DNA from: JAFGPL01 sp963781805
GTDB lineage: Bacteria > Bacteroidota > Bacteroidia > Bacteroidales > UBA10428
Assembly: GCA_963781805.1 (NCBI GenBank)
Contig: CAWAHF010000004.1
Span: forward strand, 2,604,001-2,668,000
Direction: 5' to 3'
DNA length: 64,000 nt
Each line of letters begins with the position of its first letter. Position 1 is the first letter of the stretch. The notes beneath the pieces are model-generated. The model did not search any database. It saw nothing but the letters and a program-made list of their open reading frames with translations, and had not been told where the DNA came from. This document shows, in pieces, positions 28,901 through 37,307 of the stretch. Both the position numbers and the translations under genes were made by a program.

Positions 28901-29698
28901 ATGAAGTTCAGGGATAAAACTGTATGGATTACCGGAGCCTCTTCAGGCATTGGGGAAGCCCTGTCCATAAAATTTGCAGAAGCTGGCGCCAATATCATTT
29001 TGTCATCCAGAAATACTGAAAAATTAAATATCCTGGCGGAAGAAATATCTCAAAAATATATGGTCATTACCGAGGTTATACCCTTAGATTTGACTGATAG
29101 CGAAAGTATAACCAGGGCAGTTGAACATGTAAAAAATAAGTTCAACAGGGTTGATATTCTTGTGAATAATGCCGGTATAAGTCAACGATCCCTTGTAATC
29201 GAGACTCCTGTTGAGATAGATCGAAAAATATTTGAAATTAATTATTTTGGAACCATAACACTCACGAAAGCTTTATTGCCTTTGATGATAAAATCAGGAG
29301 GTGGACACATTGTTGTAATGAGCAGCGTGGTTGGTAAATTTGGTATTTCCTTAAGATCAGCTTATTCGGCCTCAAAACATGCCCTACATGGTTTTTTTGA
29401 AACACTAAGGTGTGAACTCAACGATAAAAACATTAAGGTAACTATCGTCTGTCCCGGAAGAATTCTAACCAATATATCTTTAAATGCCGTCACGAAGGAT
29501 GGATCGTTATATGGAAAAATGGACAAGGGTCAGGCTCAAGGTCTTGCTGCAGAAGTAATGGCGAATCGAATACTTCGTGCTGTAAGAAAAAACCGAAAAG
29601 AGTTAATAAGCGGGGGCAAAGAAATTATAATGGTATACATTCACAGGTTCTTACCCTGGCTATACTATAATTTATCTTCACGGGTCAAACCAACATGA
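28901..29698 (+). CDS. Short-chain dehydrogenase/reductase
   Basis: A 265-residue classical SDR with a Rossmann fold. The cofactor motif TGASSGIGE is at 10-18, NNAG near 90, and the catalytic YSASK motif has Tyr155 and Lys159. It oxidises or reduces a carbonyl/alcohol using NAD(P)H. The DltE/YqjQ-like length and its position three bases after an acyltransferase suggest a lipid-related or general carbonyl substrate, but the substrate is not determined. Confidence 0.9.
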   Translation: MKFRDKTVWITGASSGIGEALSIKFAEAGANIILSSRNTEKLNILAEEISQKYMVITEVIPLDLTDSESITRAVEHVKNKFNRVDILVNNAGISQRSLVIETPVEIDRKIFEINYFGTITLTKALLPLMIKSGGGHIVVMSSVVGKFGISLRSAYSASKHALHGFFETLRCELNDKNIKVTIVCPGRILTNISLNAVTKDGSLYGKMDKGQAQGLAAEVMANRILRAVRKNRKELISGGKEIIMVYIHRFLPWLYYNLSSRVKPT

Positions 29699-29736
29699 TT
29701 TTTATTATCTTCGCATTTTCAATTAAATTTTAGTTG

Positions 29737-30804
29737 ATGACAGAAAAAAACATTTGCGGCATTCAACAGATTGGCGTTGGTGTATCTGACGTATATGAAG
29801 CCTGGCGATGGTATAAAGATTACTTCGGATTAGATATCAGAATGTTTGAAGATGAAGCAATGGCGGAACATATGCTTCCTTATACCGGAGGTGAACCCAG
29901 GGCAAGGCATGCTGTCCTTGCTTTAAACATGCAGGGTGGTGGAGGATTTGAGATTTGGCAATATAAACAACGAGTTCCGGAAGCGCCAAAAATTGAAGTT
30001 ATGATTGGGGATCTAGGCATTTTCGCAGCCAAGATCAAAACCAGAAATGTTAAAAATGTTTTTGACAATTTTAAATCACGAGGTGTAAATCTTTTAGGCG
30101 AAATCGAAAAGGATCCAAAAGGTGATGAGAGTTTTTTCCTGCAAGATCCTTTTGGCAATGTTTTTCAGATTGTGTGCAGTCAAAACTGGTTTTTAAAAAA
30201 TGAAAATCTTACAGGCGCCACATATGGGGCAGTAATCGGGGTTTCAGATATGGAGAAATCTATAACGTTTTATAAAGACCTGTTAGGATATGATAAGGTT
30301 GTATATGATGTATCCGGAGTTTTTAACGATTTTAAAAATTTGCAGGGTGGTAATCAGACCCTAAGAAGAGTACTTTTGCAACATAGCAAAACTCGAACAG
30401 GAGCCTTTAGTCCGGTATTTGGAAAAAGCGAACTGGAATTGGTGCAGGTGCTGGACAGAAAAGCACAAAAAATATTTTACAACAGGTTTTGGGGTGATTT
30501 GGGATTTATCCATTTATGCTTCGATATTCAGGGAATGAATTTATTGCGAGAAGAATGCAAAGTAAAGGGGTTCCCTTTTACAGTAGATGCAGGCGATACA
30601 TTTGATATGGGAGAAGCCGGCGGTGCTTTTTCCTACACGGAAGATCCTGATGGAACGCTGATTGAATTTGTTGAAACACACAAAATACCCATACTTAAAA
30701 AAATTGGTTGGTACCTCAATTTACGCAAAAGAAACCCTGAAAAGCCATTACCGCGCTGGCTTCTTAAATCTATATCATTTAACCGGGTGAAAAAAATAGG
30801 CTAA
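29737..30804 (+). CDS. VOC-family protein with two glyoxalase-fold modules
   Basis: A 355-residue protein with two vicinal-oxygen-chelate domains: about 5-150 (GVGVSDVYEAWRWY, FGNVFQIV) and about 160-315 (GVSDMEKSITFYKDLLGY, DPDGTLIEFVETH). VOC proteins bind a metal and act as glyoxalases, dioxygenases or resistance enzymes; the reaction is unknown here. The ATG at 29737 is preferred over the TTG codon just before it. It is the third gene of the acyltransferase-SDR-VOC operon and converges with the DUF4340 gene. Confidence 0.88.
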   Translation: MTEKNICGIQQIGVGVSDVYEAWRWYKDYFGLDIRMFEDEAMAEHMLPYTGGEPRARHAVLALNMQGGGGFEIWQYKQRVPEAPKIEVMIGDLGIFAAKIKTRNVKNVFDNFKSRGVNLLGEIEKDPKGDESFFLQDPFGNVFQIVCSQNWFLKNENLTGATYGAVIGVSDMEKSITFYKDLLGYDKVVYDVSGVFNDFKNLQGGNQTLRRVLLQHSKTRTGAFSPVFGKSELELVQVLDRKAQKIFYNRFWGDLGFIHLCFDIQGMNLLREECKVKGFPFTVDAGDTFDMGEAGGAFSYTEDPDGTLIEFVETHKIPILKKIGWYLNLRKRNPEKPLPRWLLKSISFNRVKKIG

Positions 30805-30833
30805 ATTACCTGAATTATTTTAGTTGTTAAATT

Positions 30834-31823
30834 TTACCTGGTTGGTAACCGTTCCTTAAAAAATTTTGATTTGCTGACATAAATTTTCTGAGCCAACGAT
30901 GCATTATTATCGACAAAAAATGCTTCGTTATTGAGCGAAGAATTTAAAATCAGCTGGGTTGGGGTTTTACCGGCAAATGCCTTGACCACAACGGGTGAAG
31001 GCATATTATTACCTCCTATGCTGACAGTGAAAACAGGTTGTTCTTTAGTCACGTTTCCATCATCATTAAAAGCAGAGCCATTAAGAATTGACAGAGAACT
31101 CAGGTAATTTGCTACCTGTATCGAATCGCATGCAATTCCGTTTATCGTCCAGGTATTTCCCTCTTTGGTCATTGTAAATGAACTGTCGGCGGGATAAGTA
31201 AAATCAATTCTGTTAAGATCATCTTTGGTACAGCGTACCAACGTTTTATCCCTGAAATCATTTAATTGCCTTTCCAACGTCATTCCGATATAACCTTCTA
31301 CCGAATATACCGATTTCTCATCTGCCAAACGCACATAAGTTGTTATGGTACCCTGTTGACCGTAGTTATAAGGATTTTGATTTTTAGGAGCCTGATAATT
31401 GAAGCGTCCTATATAAAGATTGGTTGCAAGCTTTTTTCCTGTATATAGTTTGACTTTTGTGGCAGCAGAATCGGTAACATCAAATTTACCCCAATGCGAC
31501 TTATCTGTGGCAACAAGTTGTTCCGGTTTCATATCGGCAAGAGAACCTAAAATGCCTTTAATCATCGATTCATCCGCTTTATATTCATTTGTACCGGATA
31601 CTACCTTCCATTTACCGGATTCATTTTTTAATTCAATGGCCTTTTCTTTATTAGCTTTGGGATAGATTACAATTTTGGTAATTTTTGCTGTATCTGCATC
31701 CACCATTCTTGCCCTAAATGATCTTTCCCCTTTTGCAGAATCCGACAGATAAACAGCGATGACAGCTATCACCAACAAAACCAGTATTGCTGCCAGTATT
31801 TTAATATTAAATTTTTTATACAT
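30834..31823 (-). CDS. DUF4340 domain protein, gld-operon partner
   Basis: A 329-residue protein with one N-terminal transmembrane helix (about 7-27) and a large extracytoplasmic part of repeated beta motifs (KIVIYPKANKEKAIEL, RIDFTYPADSSFTMTKEGNTWTING), typical of DUF4340. It overlaps the end of gldG by eight bases, which indicates translational coupling. DUF4340 proteins often accompany GldG-like auxiliary proteins of ABC-2 transporters, so it is probably an accessory subunit of this exporter. Its function is not known. Confidence 0.87.
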   Translation of the reverse strand: MYKKFNIKILAAILVLLVIAVIAVYLSDSAKGERSFRARMVDADTAKITKIVIYPKANKEKAIELKNESGKWKVVSGTNEYKADESMIKGILGSLADMKPEQLVATDKSHWGKFDVTDSAATKVKLYTGKKLATNLYIGRFNYQAPKNQNPYNYGQQGTITTYVRLADEKSVYSVEGYIGMTLERQLNDFRDKTLVRCTKDDLNRIDFTYPADSSFTMTKEGNTWTINGIACDSIQVANYLSSLSILNGSAFNDDGNVTKEQPVFTVSIGGNNMPSPVVVKAFAGKTPTQLILNSSLNNEAFFVDNNASLAQKIYVSKSKFFKERLPTR

Positions 31824-33342
31824 AACCTACCTCCATTCTTTTAATCCTTTGACTTCTTCTGATTTCAAATCTTACTATACCAATGAGAATAATTATAAGT
31901 ATAGGTAACAGAAAATTCAGGTATTTTAGAAATGTTCGTTTGCTGTCTGATAAATCTTCCTTTATCGGGCGCGATGTTGCACCTTTTGTTCTGAGGTTGA
32001 TTAATCCTGTATCATCCGAAAGCCAATCGACAGAATTAACCGCCAGATTCAAATTATCAGGATGTGGGCCCTGCTGACCCAAAGGATCCAGTAAATTTCC
32101 ATCGGCTACAACTACCAGTTTCGAATTGGCCGTACCGTCTATAGGACCATCCACAGCCGCAGCAAGTGTAATGCCGGAAAGAGGAAAATCGTTTTCGTTC
32201 CAGTCTTTCATATAATTCAACCATGCTGTTACCGACTGTGTGCCAGACTTGTCAGAAGATTTAACCAGAGGCACAAAGTTCAGCGTACTATCTCCCGAAA
32301 AATTTATGCTGCTGACAAACCTGAATACTACCTGTTGAAGACCCGCCGTGATAGCATGATTCGCAAAATTCTGTGCAATCGGGAAAAAGGGAAATTCAAT
32401 CTGCCTGGTTACGAGACTTGGGCCAAAAGGCGTCATCGCCTGTTGCTGAACTCCCACGGGCATATTGTTATTATCCAGAACAAAATTCTGATTTACAATA
32501 ATTCCTTTCTTTGCCAGCCAGGTTTCAAGCCCGGTATTAATCGGATGGCCCATTGCTTCCTTGCTTGGATCAACATCTACCCTGTTCATTGCTATGAAAA
32601 TACCTTTTCCCGAAGCGAGAAAATTATCCAGTTGATTGAGCTGACCATTGGTAAATGAATCGACTGGTGAGATGATAACCAATGTCTGATATTTATCCAA
32701 CACATCAGCGGTATCTGTCATCACAACAGGTTGAACATCATATAGTACCGACAAACTGTGCGCCAGGTAACCGAGCTTATCCATGCTTGTTTCTCCCTGA
32801 CCCTGAAGTATGCCTACGAGGGGTTTATTCGAAAGTGCAAGTTTTTTAATGCTTGTGGTCAGGAAATATTCCATGCCTTCATTCGACTGGATAATTGAAA
32901 TAACTTCAGATTTATCTCCCATCTGAATTTTTGCTCCCATATAGGCTTTCTGTATTTTAAATTCGTCCTTTTCCCTGCCCTGGATTTGTGCCTGAACAAT
33001 TCCATCTTGTTGAATTTTCCGTTCAAGTTCTTCATCTTCTGTGGGATCTACAAATTCATATGCCACCATCCCTTTTGAAATGGTTCGGTAATCGTCAAGC
33101 ATATTTTTAAAATCCCTCTTAAGATTGGCATATTCAGGAGGAAGTTTTTTGGTAAAATAAGCAGTAATCGTTACCGGTTCATCAAGCGATTTCAAAATTT
33201 CTTTCGTAGCCTTGCTTAGTGAGTAACGATGATCGTCTGTTAGATCGAGCCTGAAAAAGAAACGATCCGATAGATAGTTTAGAAGAATAATAATTCCCAC
33301 AACCAGGATAAGTGAATAAAATATTGTTGATTTTGATTTCAT
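31816..33342 (-). CDS. gldG: Gliding-motility-type ABC transporter auxiliary protein GldG
   Basis: A 508-residue membrane protein. An N-terminal helix (about 8-25) is followed by a large periplasmic domain of the ABC-transporter-auxiliary family, with the usual beginning RLDLTDDHRYSLSKATKEIL, and a C-terminal helix near 477-495. GldG works with GldF and GldA; in Flavobacterium johnsoniae the set is needed for gliding. In many Bacteroidia the operon exists without proven motility, so gliding here is not established. It lies 17 bases after gldF. Confidence 0.9.
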   Translation of the reverse strand: MKSKSTIFYSLILVVGIIILLNYLSDRFFFRLDLTDDHRYSLSKATKEILKSLDEPVTITAYFTKKLPPEYANLKRDFKNMLDDYRTISKGMVAYEFVDPTEDEELERKIQQDGIVQAQIQGREKDEFKIQKAYMGAKIQMGDKSEVISIIQSNEGMEYFLTTSIKKLALSNKPLVGILQGQGETSMDKLGYLAHSLSVLYDVQPVVMTDTADVLDKYQTLVIISPVDSFTNGQLNQLDNFLASGKGIFIAMNRVDVDPSKEAMGHPINTGLETWLAKKGIIVNQNFVLDNNNMPVGVQQQAMTPFGPSLVTRQIEFPFFPIAQNFANHAITAGLQQVVFRFVSSINFSGDSTLNFVPLVKSSDKSGTQSVTAWLNYMKDWNENDFPLSGITLAAAVDGPIDGTANSKLVVVADGNLLDPLGQQGPHPDNLNLAVNSVDWLSDDTGLINLRTKGATSRPIKEDLSDSKRTFLKYLNFLLPILIIILIGIVRFEIRRSQRIKRMEVGYV

Positions 33343-33359
33343 TTCAGCTTAATTAAAAA

Positions 33360-34088
33360 TTAACTTTCTGTAACATTTCTTTTTGTTAAAATCAGTTCTG
33401 AAGCAAAAAGGCCAAGGAAGGTAATACTTAGAAAATAGATTATATCCTTACTGTCGATTACTCCCCGGGTAACTGAATCATAATGAGTTCTTACACTCAG
33501 GAAACTAAGCAAATCTCCAAGAAATCCCTTTAAATTCGTTGAGATTAAACTGAACAATAAATGAAAAAAAAGCGTGATAATAAGCGCTATAAGAAAGGCA
33601 ACAATTTGATTCTTTGTAAGACTGCTGGCAAATATTCCAATAGCTGCGTATGCTGAACTCATAAGCAGTAATCCAAAATAACCGGTCCAAACGGCACCAT
33701 GGTCAACAGGGCCCAGTGTCCATATGGTAATATAGTAAGGCAATGTCAATCCGAGTGCAATGGCAATAAGAATAATTGTGGATAGATATTTACCCACTAC
33801 AAGTTGCCATTCATTCACCGGTTTGGTGAGTATTAACTCCAACGTTCCGGAGCTATTCTCCTCAGCAATCAGCCTCATGGTAATTGCCGGGATAAAGAAT
33901 AAGAGTGTCCAGAAAGAAATATTGAAGAAAACATCAAGACTGGCTTCTTTGCGCAGAAAAATATCACTGCCGAATAACCAGGTAAAAAATCCTGTAAATC
34001 CCAGGAATAAAATAATGATAATGTATGCGAGCAGCGAGTCAAAATAGGATTGCAATTCGCGACTGGCAATAATCCATATCTGTTTCAT
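33360..34088 (-). CDS. gldF: ABC-2 permease GldF
   Basis: A 242-residue integral membrane permease with six predicted helices (about 18-38, 55-75, 98-120, 130-150, 160-185, 218-236) and the ABC-2 motif ENSSGTLELILTKPVNEWQLV near 77-97. It is the membrane channel part of the GldAFG exporter. It begins 15 bases after gldA and is followed 17 bases later by gldG, so the order gldA-gldF-gldG-DUF4340 forms one operon. Confidence 0.9.
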   Translation of the reverse strand: MKQIWIIASRELQSYFDSLLAYIIIILFLGFTGFFTWLFGSDIFLRKEASLDVFFNISFWTLLFFIPAITMRLIAEENSSGTLELILTKPVNEWQLVVGKYLSTIILIAIALGLTLPYYITIWTLGPVDHGAVWTGYFGLLLMSSAYAAIGIFASSLTKNQIVAFLIALIITLFFHLLFSLISTNLKGFLGDLLSFLSVRTHYDSVTRGVIDSKDIIYFLSITFLGLFASELILTKRNVTES

Positions 34089-34103
34089 CTTATTAAGTTT
34101 ATA

Positions 34104-35033
34104 TTAATTCATGGTAAGTTCACGGAACACATCTTCGAGCTTGGTTTCTGTGAGCGTCATCTCAGTAAGATACCAGCCATTATCAACGCATAGCGTAAAA
34201 ATATCCTTTCTCGAACTTAAGTTAGGTTTGCTTTGTACCTCAAACTGACAATCACTCTTGGTTATAAAGTCAACCAACTCGGTATTCTGTAGTTCCTGCA
34301 AAGCTTTGAAAACTGAATTTACTTCCCCGCCTTCGATGGTTATTTTTAAAATTTCTCGTCCCTGCGCCTGTTTTCTTAACTGACTTGAAGAACCATCGGC
34401 TACAATTACACCTTTGTTTATGATGAGGATTCGATCGCAGGTAGCTTCTACTTCGGCAAGAATATGAGAACTTAAAATAACGGTTTTTTCCCTGCCTATT
34501 TTTCGAATCAGATCACGTATTTCCACGATCTGATTAGGATCAAGACCTGAAGTGGGTTCGTCGAGGACCAGGACTTTTGGATCGTGAATGAGCGCCTGGG
34601 CCAATCCGACTCTCTGTTTGTAACCTTTCGACAATTCTCCTATTTTCTTGTGTTTCTCGCCTTCCAGTCCGCACAGATTGATCATTTCCAAAATCTTGTC
34701 CTTGATTTTTTCTTTGGGAATCTGATGCAGATGAGCTATAAAACTTAAATAATCCACTACAGGCATATCACTGTATAATGGATTATTTTCCGGAAGATAT
34801 CCGATGTTCTTCTTGATTACATCCGGATCATCTTTAATAGAGATACCTCCAACCTTAATATCCCCGGTATTTGGCATTAAAAAACAGGTAATCGCCTTCA
34901 TGGTGGTTGTTTTTCCGGCTCCATTCGGACCTAGAAAACCCAGCACTTCACCTGTTTTTACTGTAAAGGACACATTGTCCACCGCTTTTTGAGCGCCATA
35001 CTTCTTTGTAATGTTTTCAACAACAATATCCAT
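34104..35033 (-). CDS. gldA: ABC transporter ATPase GldA
   Basis: A 309-residue ATPase that powers the GldF permease. Walker A GPNGAGKTT is at 35-43, the signature appears as LSKGYKQRVGLAQ (near 135) and Walker B as VLVLDEPTSGLD (near 155). A C-terminal extension (about 225-309) is typical of GldA. The ATG at 35033 (MDIVVENITKKYG) is the family start; an in-frame codon at 35069 adds 12 unrelated residues. First gene of the gld operon. Confidence 0.92.
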   Translation of the reverse strand: MDIVVENITKKYGAQKAVDNVSFTVKTGEVLGFLGPNGAGKTTTMKAITCFLMPNTGDIKVGGISIKDDPDVIKKNIGYLPENNPLYSDMPVVDYLSFIAHLHQIPKEKIKDKILEMINLCGLEGEKHKKIGELSKGYKQRVGLAQALIHDPKVLVLDEPTSGLDPNQIVEIRDLIRKIGREKTVILSSHILAEVEATCDRILIINKGVIVADGSSSQLRKQAQGREILKITIEGGEVNSVFKALQELQNTELVDFITKSDCQFEVQSKPNLSSRKDIFTLCVDNGWYLTEMTLTETKLEDVFRELTMN

Positions 35034-35130
35034 AGTATTATTAATTAAGAGCCTGAATTTTGCGAACACAAAAAAAGTAAATTCAGCAATTATATAATAA
35101 TATTTTATGATTTTTTAACAGTTATATAAT

Positions 35131-35168
35131 AACAAAAAGCCGCTGAATTAATTCGGCGGCTTTTTGTT
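35131..35168. terminator. Bidirectional-type intrinsic terminator after hsp20
   Basis: A 13-base arm AACAAAAAGCCGC (35131-35143) pairs perfectly with 35156-35168. The inner GAATTAATTC is itself palindromic, so nearly the whole 38 bases fold, with a G/C core and U-rich 3' arm. It lies 17 bases past the hsp20 stop and separates hsp20 from the gld operon. Confidence 0.9.
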
Positions 35169-35185
35169 AACTTTCTGATAACCAA

Positions 35186-35617
35186 TTAAGAAATTTTAAT
35201 TTCCTTTACCGGTTTAACCTTTGCTTCTTCTTTCTTTGGGACAGTGATGTTAAGAACCCCATCGTTATAAGAAGCTTTAATCTTTTCACCATTAACTGTT
35301 TCCGGAAGATTGAAAGAACGACTGAAAGCAGAAAAATTGAATTCTCTTCTCAGTAAATTTTCATCAGTTGATTCGTTTGTGACTTCTTTTTCCGATGAAA
35401 TAGTGAGTACATTATTGTCAAGACTTATTTTAAAGTCTTCTTTTCCCAGTCCCGGTGCAGCTAATTCTATTTTGTATTCATCTTTACCTTCAGAAATATT
35501 AACTGCAGGTAAATTCTGGCCTGTTTCCCAATTAAAAAACCTTGGCATCAGGTTATCATTCATGAATTCGTCAATCAGGCTTGGCCAACTTGTTCTGGTT
35601 TTGAGTTTTGGTAACAT
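35186..35617 (-). CDS. Small heat shock protein, Hsp20/alpha-crystallin family
   Basis: A 143-residue ATP-independent holdase that binds unfolding proteins in oligomers. The alpha-crystallin domain covers about 38-143 (FKISLDNNVLTISSE, YNDGVLNITVPK). Two in-frame ATGs exist. I choose 35617 because a strong Shine-Dalgarno GGAGG (35626-35630, minus strand) lies eight bases before it; the upstream ATG at 35632 overlaps that motif. Strong SD sites are uncommon in this phylum. A promoter is at 35672-35703 and a strong terminator follows, so the gene is monocistronic. Confidence 0.93.
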   Translation of the reverse strand: MLPKLKTRTSWPSLIDEFMNDNLMPRFFNWETGQNLPAVNISEGKDEYKIELAAPGLGKEDFKISLDNNVLTISSEKEVTNESTDENLLRREFNFSAFSRSFNLPETVNGEKIKASYNDGVLNITVPKKEEAKVKPVKEIKIS

Positions 35618-35671
35618 GACTTTTTCCTCCATATTTTAATTTGACTTTTTTTATTGTTTTAATACTATTTT

Positions 35672-35703
35672 CAAAATTAATGCCAGGTAGAAAAAATGAC
35701 AAA
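35672..35703 (-). promoter_or_regulatory. Bacteroidota-type promoter for hsp20
   Basis: On the minus strand: TTTG (35700-35703), 20 bases, TAATTTTG (35672-35679), a full match to the consensus. The predicted start site near 35665 gives a leader of about 48 bases. It has the primary-sigma form and is not a CIRCE or sigma-32 site. The rest of the 35618-35965 gap is A/T-rich; GTGTATACAC near 35911 is a palindrome before the hydrolase gene. Confidence 0.65.
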
Positions 35704-35965
35704 ATGGCACTAAAAATATGAAAACAATAAGTCATTATGACATTTAAATTTATTAGTTGCGTTCTAATCAGTATGATAAATGCGTTAAGTATCAGTTTTG
35801 TATATATTTTTTCCCTTGAATTTCCAGATCTTTGTAAATCATTTAATTTATGTATGGTTGGCATTTATATACATTTTTACTAATTTCCGCGGATAAAATT
35901 AATTGAGGAAGTGTATACACCTGTTACGGAATTATGTTGACATATAAAAAAATAGGATCAGTATT

Positions 35966-37201
35966 ATGAAAATTAAGACTTGTATGATTATTGCGTTTTG
36001 TCTCGTAATGAATTGTTTCCCGTTTTCAATAGCTAATACCCACAATTCGTATATTTCCGGTTTATTGGTGCAGGATACATTGCCATGGTCACAGCGTATG
36101 GCAGAAAGTCTTATGATAGATTTTCCGCAGTTGTGGAGAATGGAAGAGCGAAACCGACCCGTATGGAGTTATACTTACGGGCTTGTTGGTATCTCTTTCC
36201 AGCAACTGTATTTAAAGACAGACAGTAAAAAATTTTACGAATATGCCAAAGTTTATGCTGATGAAATAATAAATGACAAGGGGATTATTAAGACATACTA
36301 TTTAAAAAATTATAATATTGATCAAATAAATCCGGGTAAAATACTCTTTATGCTTTTGGACAAAACAGAGGATCAAAAATATAAGATTGCACTTGATACA
36401 TTGAGAAAACAGCTGGTTAACCAGCCAAGGACTTCAACAGGTGGATTTTGGCATAAGAAAAGATATCCTCATCAGATGTGGCTCGACGGAGTATATATGG
36501 GCGCTCCCTTTATGGCAGAATATGCAAAGGTATTTAACGAACCGGCTCTTTACGATGATTTGGCCAACTGGATTATTGCGGTGGAAAAGAAAACCAGAGA
36601 TAAGAAAACAGGACTGCTATACCATGCATGGGATGAGAGCAGGCAACAGTCATGGGCAGATTCGGTTACCGGTTGTTCGCCTAATTTTTGGGGAAGATCA
36701 ATCGGCTGGTACGGCATGGCATTGGTTGATGTTCTGGATTACTTCCCAAAAGATCACCCCAAATACAATGATTTAATTTCTATATTAAATCGTTTGTGTG
36801 AAGCAGTAGTAAAAGTACAGGATAAACATACTGGACTTTGGTATCAGGTTCCTGACCAGGGAAATCGTGAGGGAAATTATCTTGAAGGTTCAGTTTCGGG
36901 CATGCTGGCATACACGCTTTTAAAGTCAGTGAGATTAGGTTATATTGGTTCAACATATCGTAAACCTGCACTTAAAGCTTTTAAAGGTATTACAGAACAT
37001 CTTATAAAAGTTAGTCCTGAAGGTCTTCTGACTATCAGTCCGGTTTGTGCGGTTGCCGGATTAGGAGGTTATCCATACAGAGATGGCAGTTACGAATATT
37101 ACATTCACGAAGAAAAGCGGGACAATGATCCAAAGGCAACCGGACCTTTTATCCTTGCAAGTCTTGAATACGAAGCTATGTCGCAAAGCAAAAAAAAGTA
37201 A
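35966..37201 (+). CDS. Glycoside hydrolase, GH88/GH105 family (unsaturated uronyl hydrolase type)
   Basis: A 411-residue exported protein: signal peptide (about 1-24), then an alpha/alpha-barrel. The motifs WSYTYGLVG (near 60), MWLDGVYMGAPF (near 171, with candidate catalytic Asp174), FWGRSIGWYGMAL (near 236) and the C-terminal AGLGGYPYRDGSYEYYI are those of YteR/YesR-like unsaturated rhamnogalacturonyl hydrolases. These hydrate the double bond left by polysaccharide lyases. No SusC/SusD pair or lyase is nearby, so it is a lone enzyme. A shared terminator follows. Confidence 0.88.
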   Translation: MKIKTCMIIAFCLVMNCFPFSIANTHNSYISGLLVQDTLPWSQRMAESLMIDFPQLWRMEERNRPVWSYTYGLVGISFQQLYLKTDSKKFYEYAKVYADEIINDKGIIKTYYLKNYNIDQINPGKILFMLLDKTEDQKYKIALDTLRKQLVNQPRTSTGGFWHKKRYPHQMWLDGVYMGAPFMAEYAKVFNEPALYDDLANWIIAVEKKTRDKKTGLLYHAWDESRQQSWADSVTGCSPNFWGRSIGWYGMALVDVLDYFPKDHPKYNDLISILNRLCEAVVKVQDKHTGLWYQVPDQGNREGNYLEGSVSGMLAYTLLKSVRLGYIGSTYRKPALKAFKGITEHLIKVSPEGLLTISPVCAVAGLGGYPYRDGSYEYYIHEEKRDNDPKATGPFILASLEYEAMSQSKKK

Positions 37202-37217
37202 GATAAAATAATATCCA

Positions 37218-37250
37218 AAAAAAATCCTGAATTTTGTTCAGGATTTTTTT
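37218..37250. terminator. Bidirectional intrinsic terminator between convergent genes
   Basis: AAAAAAATCCTGAA (37218-37231), loop TTTTG, TTCAGGATTTTTTT (37237-37250): a perfect stem with U-runs on both strands. It serves the hydrolase (plus) and ribokinase (minus). A second small hairpin, TCCAGAT 37273-37279 with ATCTGGA 37283-37289, lies between it and the ribokinase stop. Confidence 0.92.
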
Positions 37251-37307
37251 TAAAGCGCAGAGGAAGTAACCATCCAGATAATATCTGGAAAACTGAAATA
37301 TTATTAT

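Noticed and set aside
35571..35864. 97-codon minus-strand frame overlapping hsp20
   Set aside because: It spans the hsp20 promoter and start in another frame and shows no domain-like pattern.
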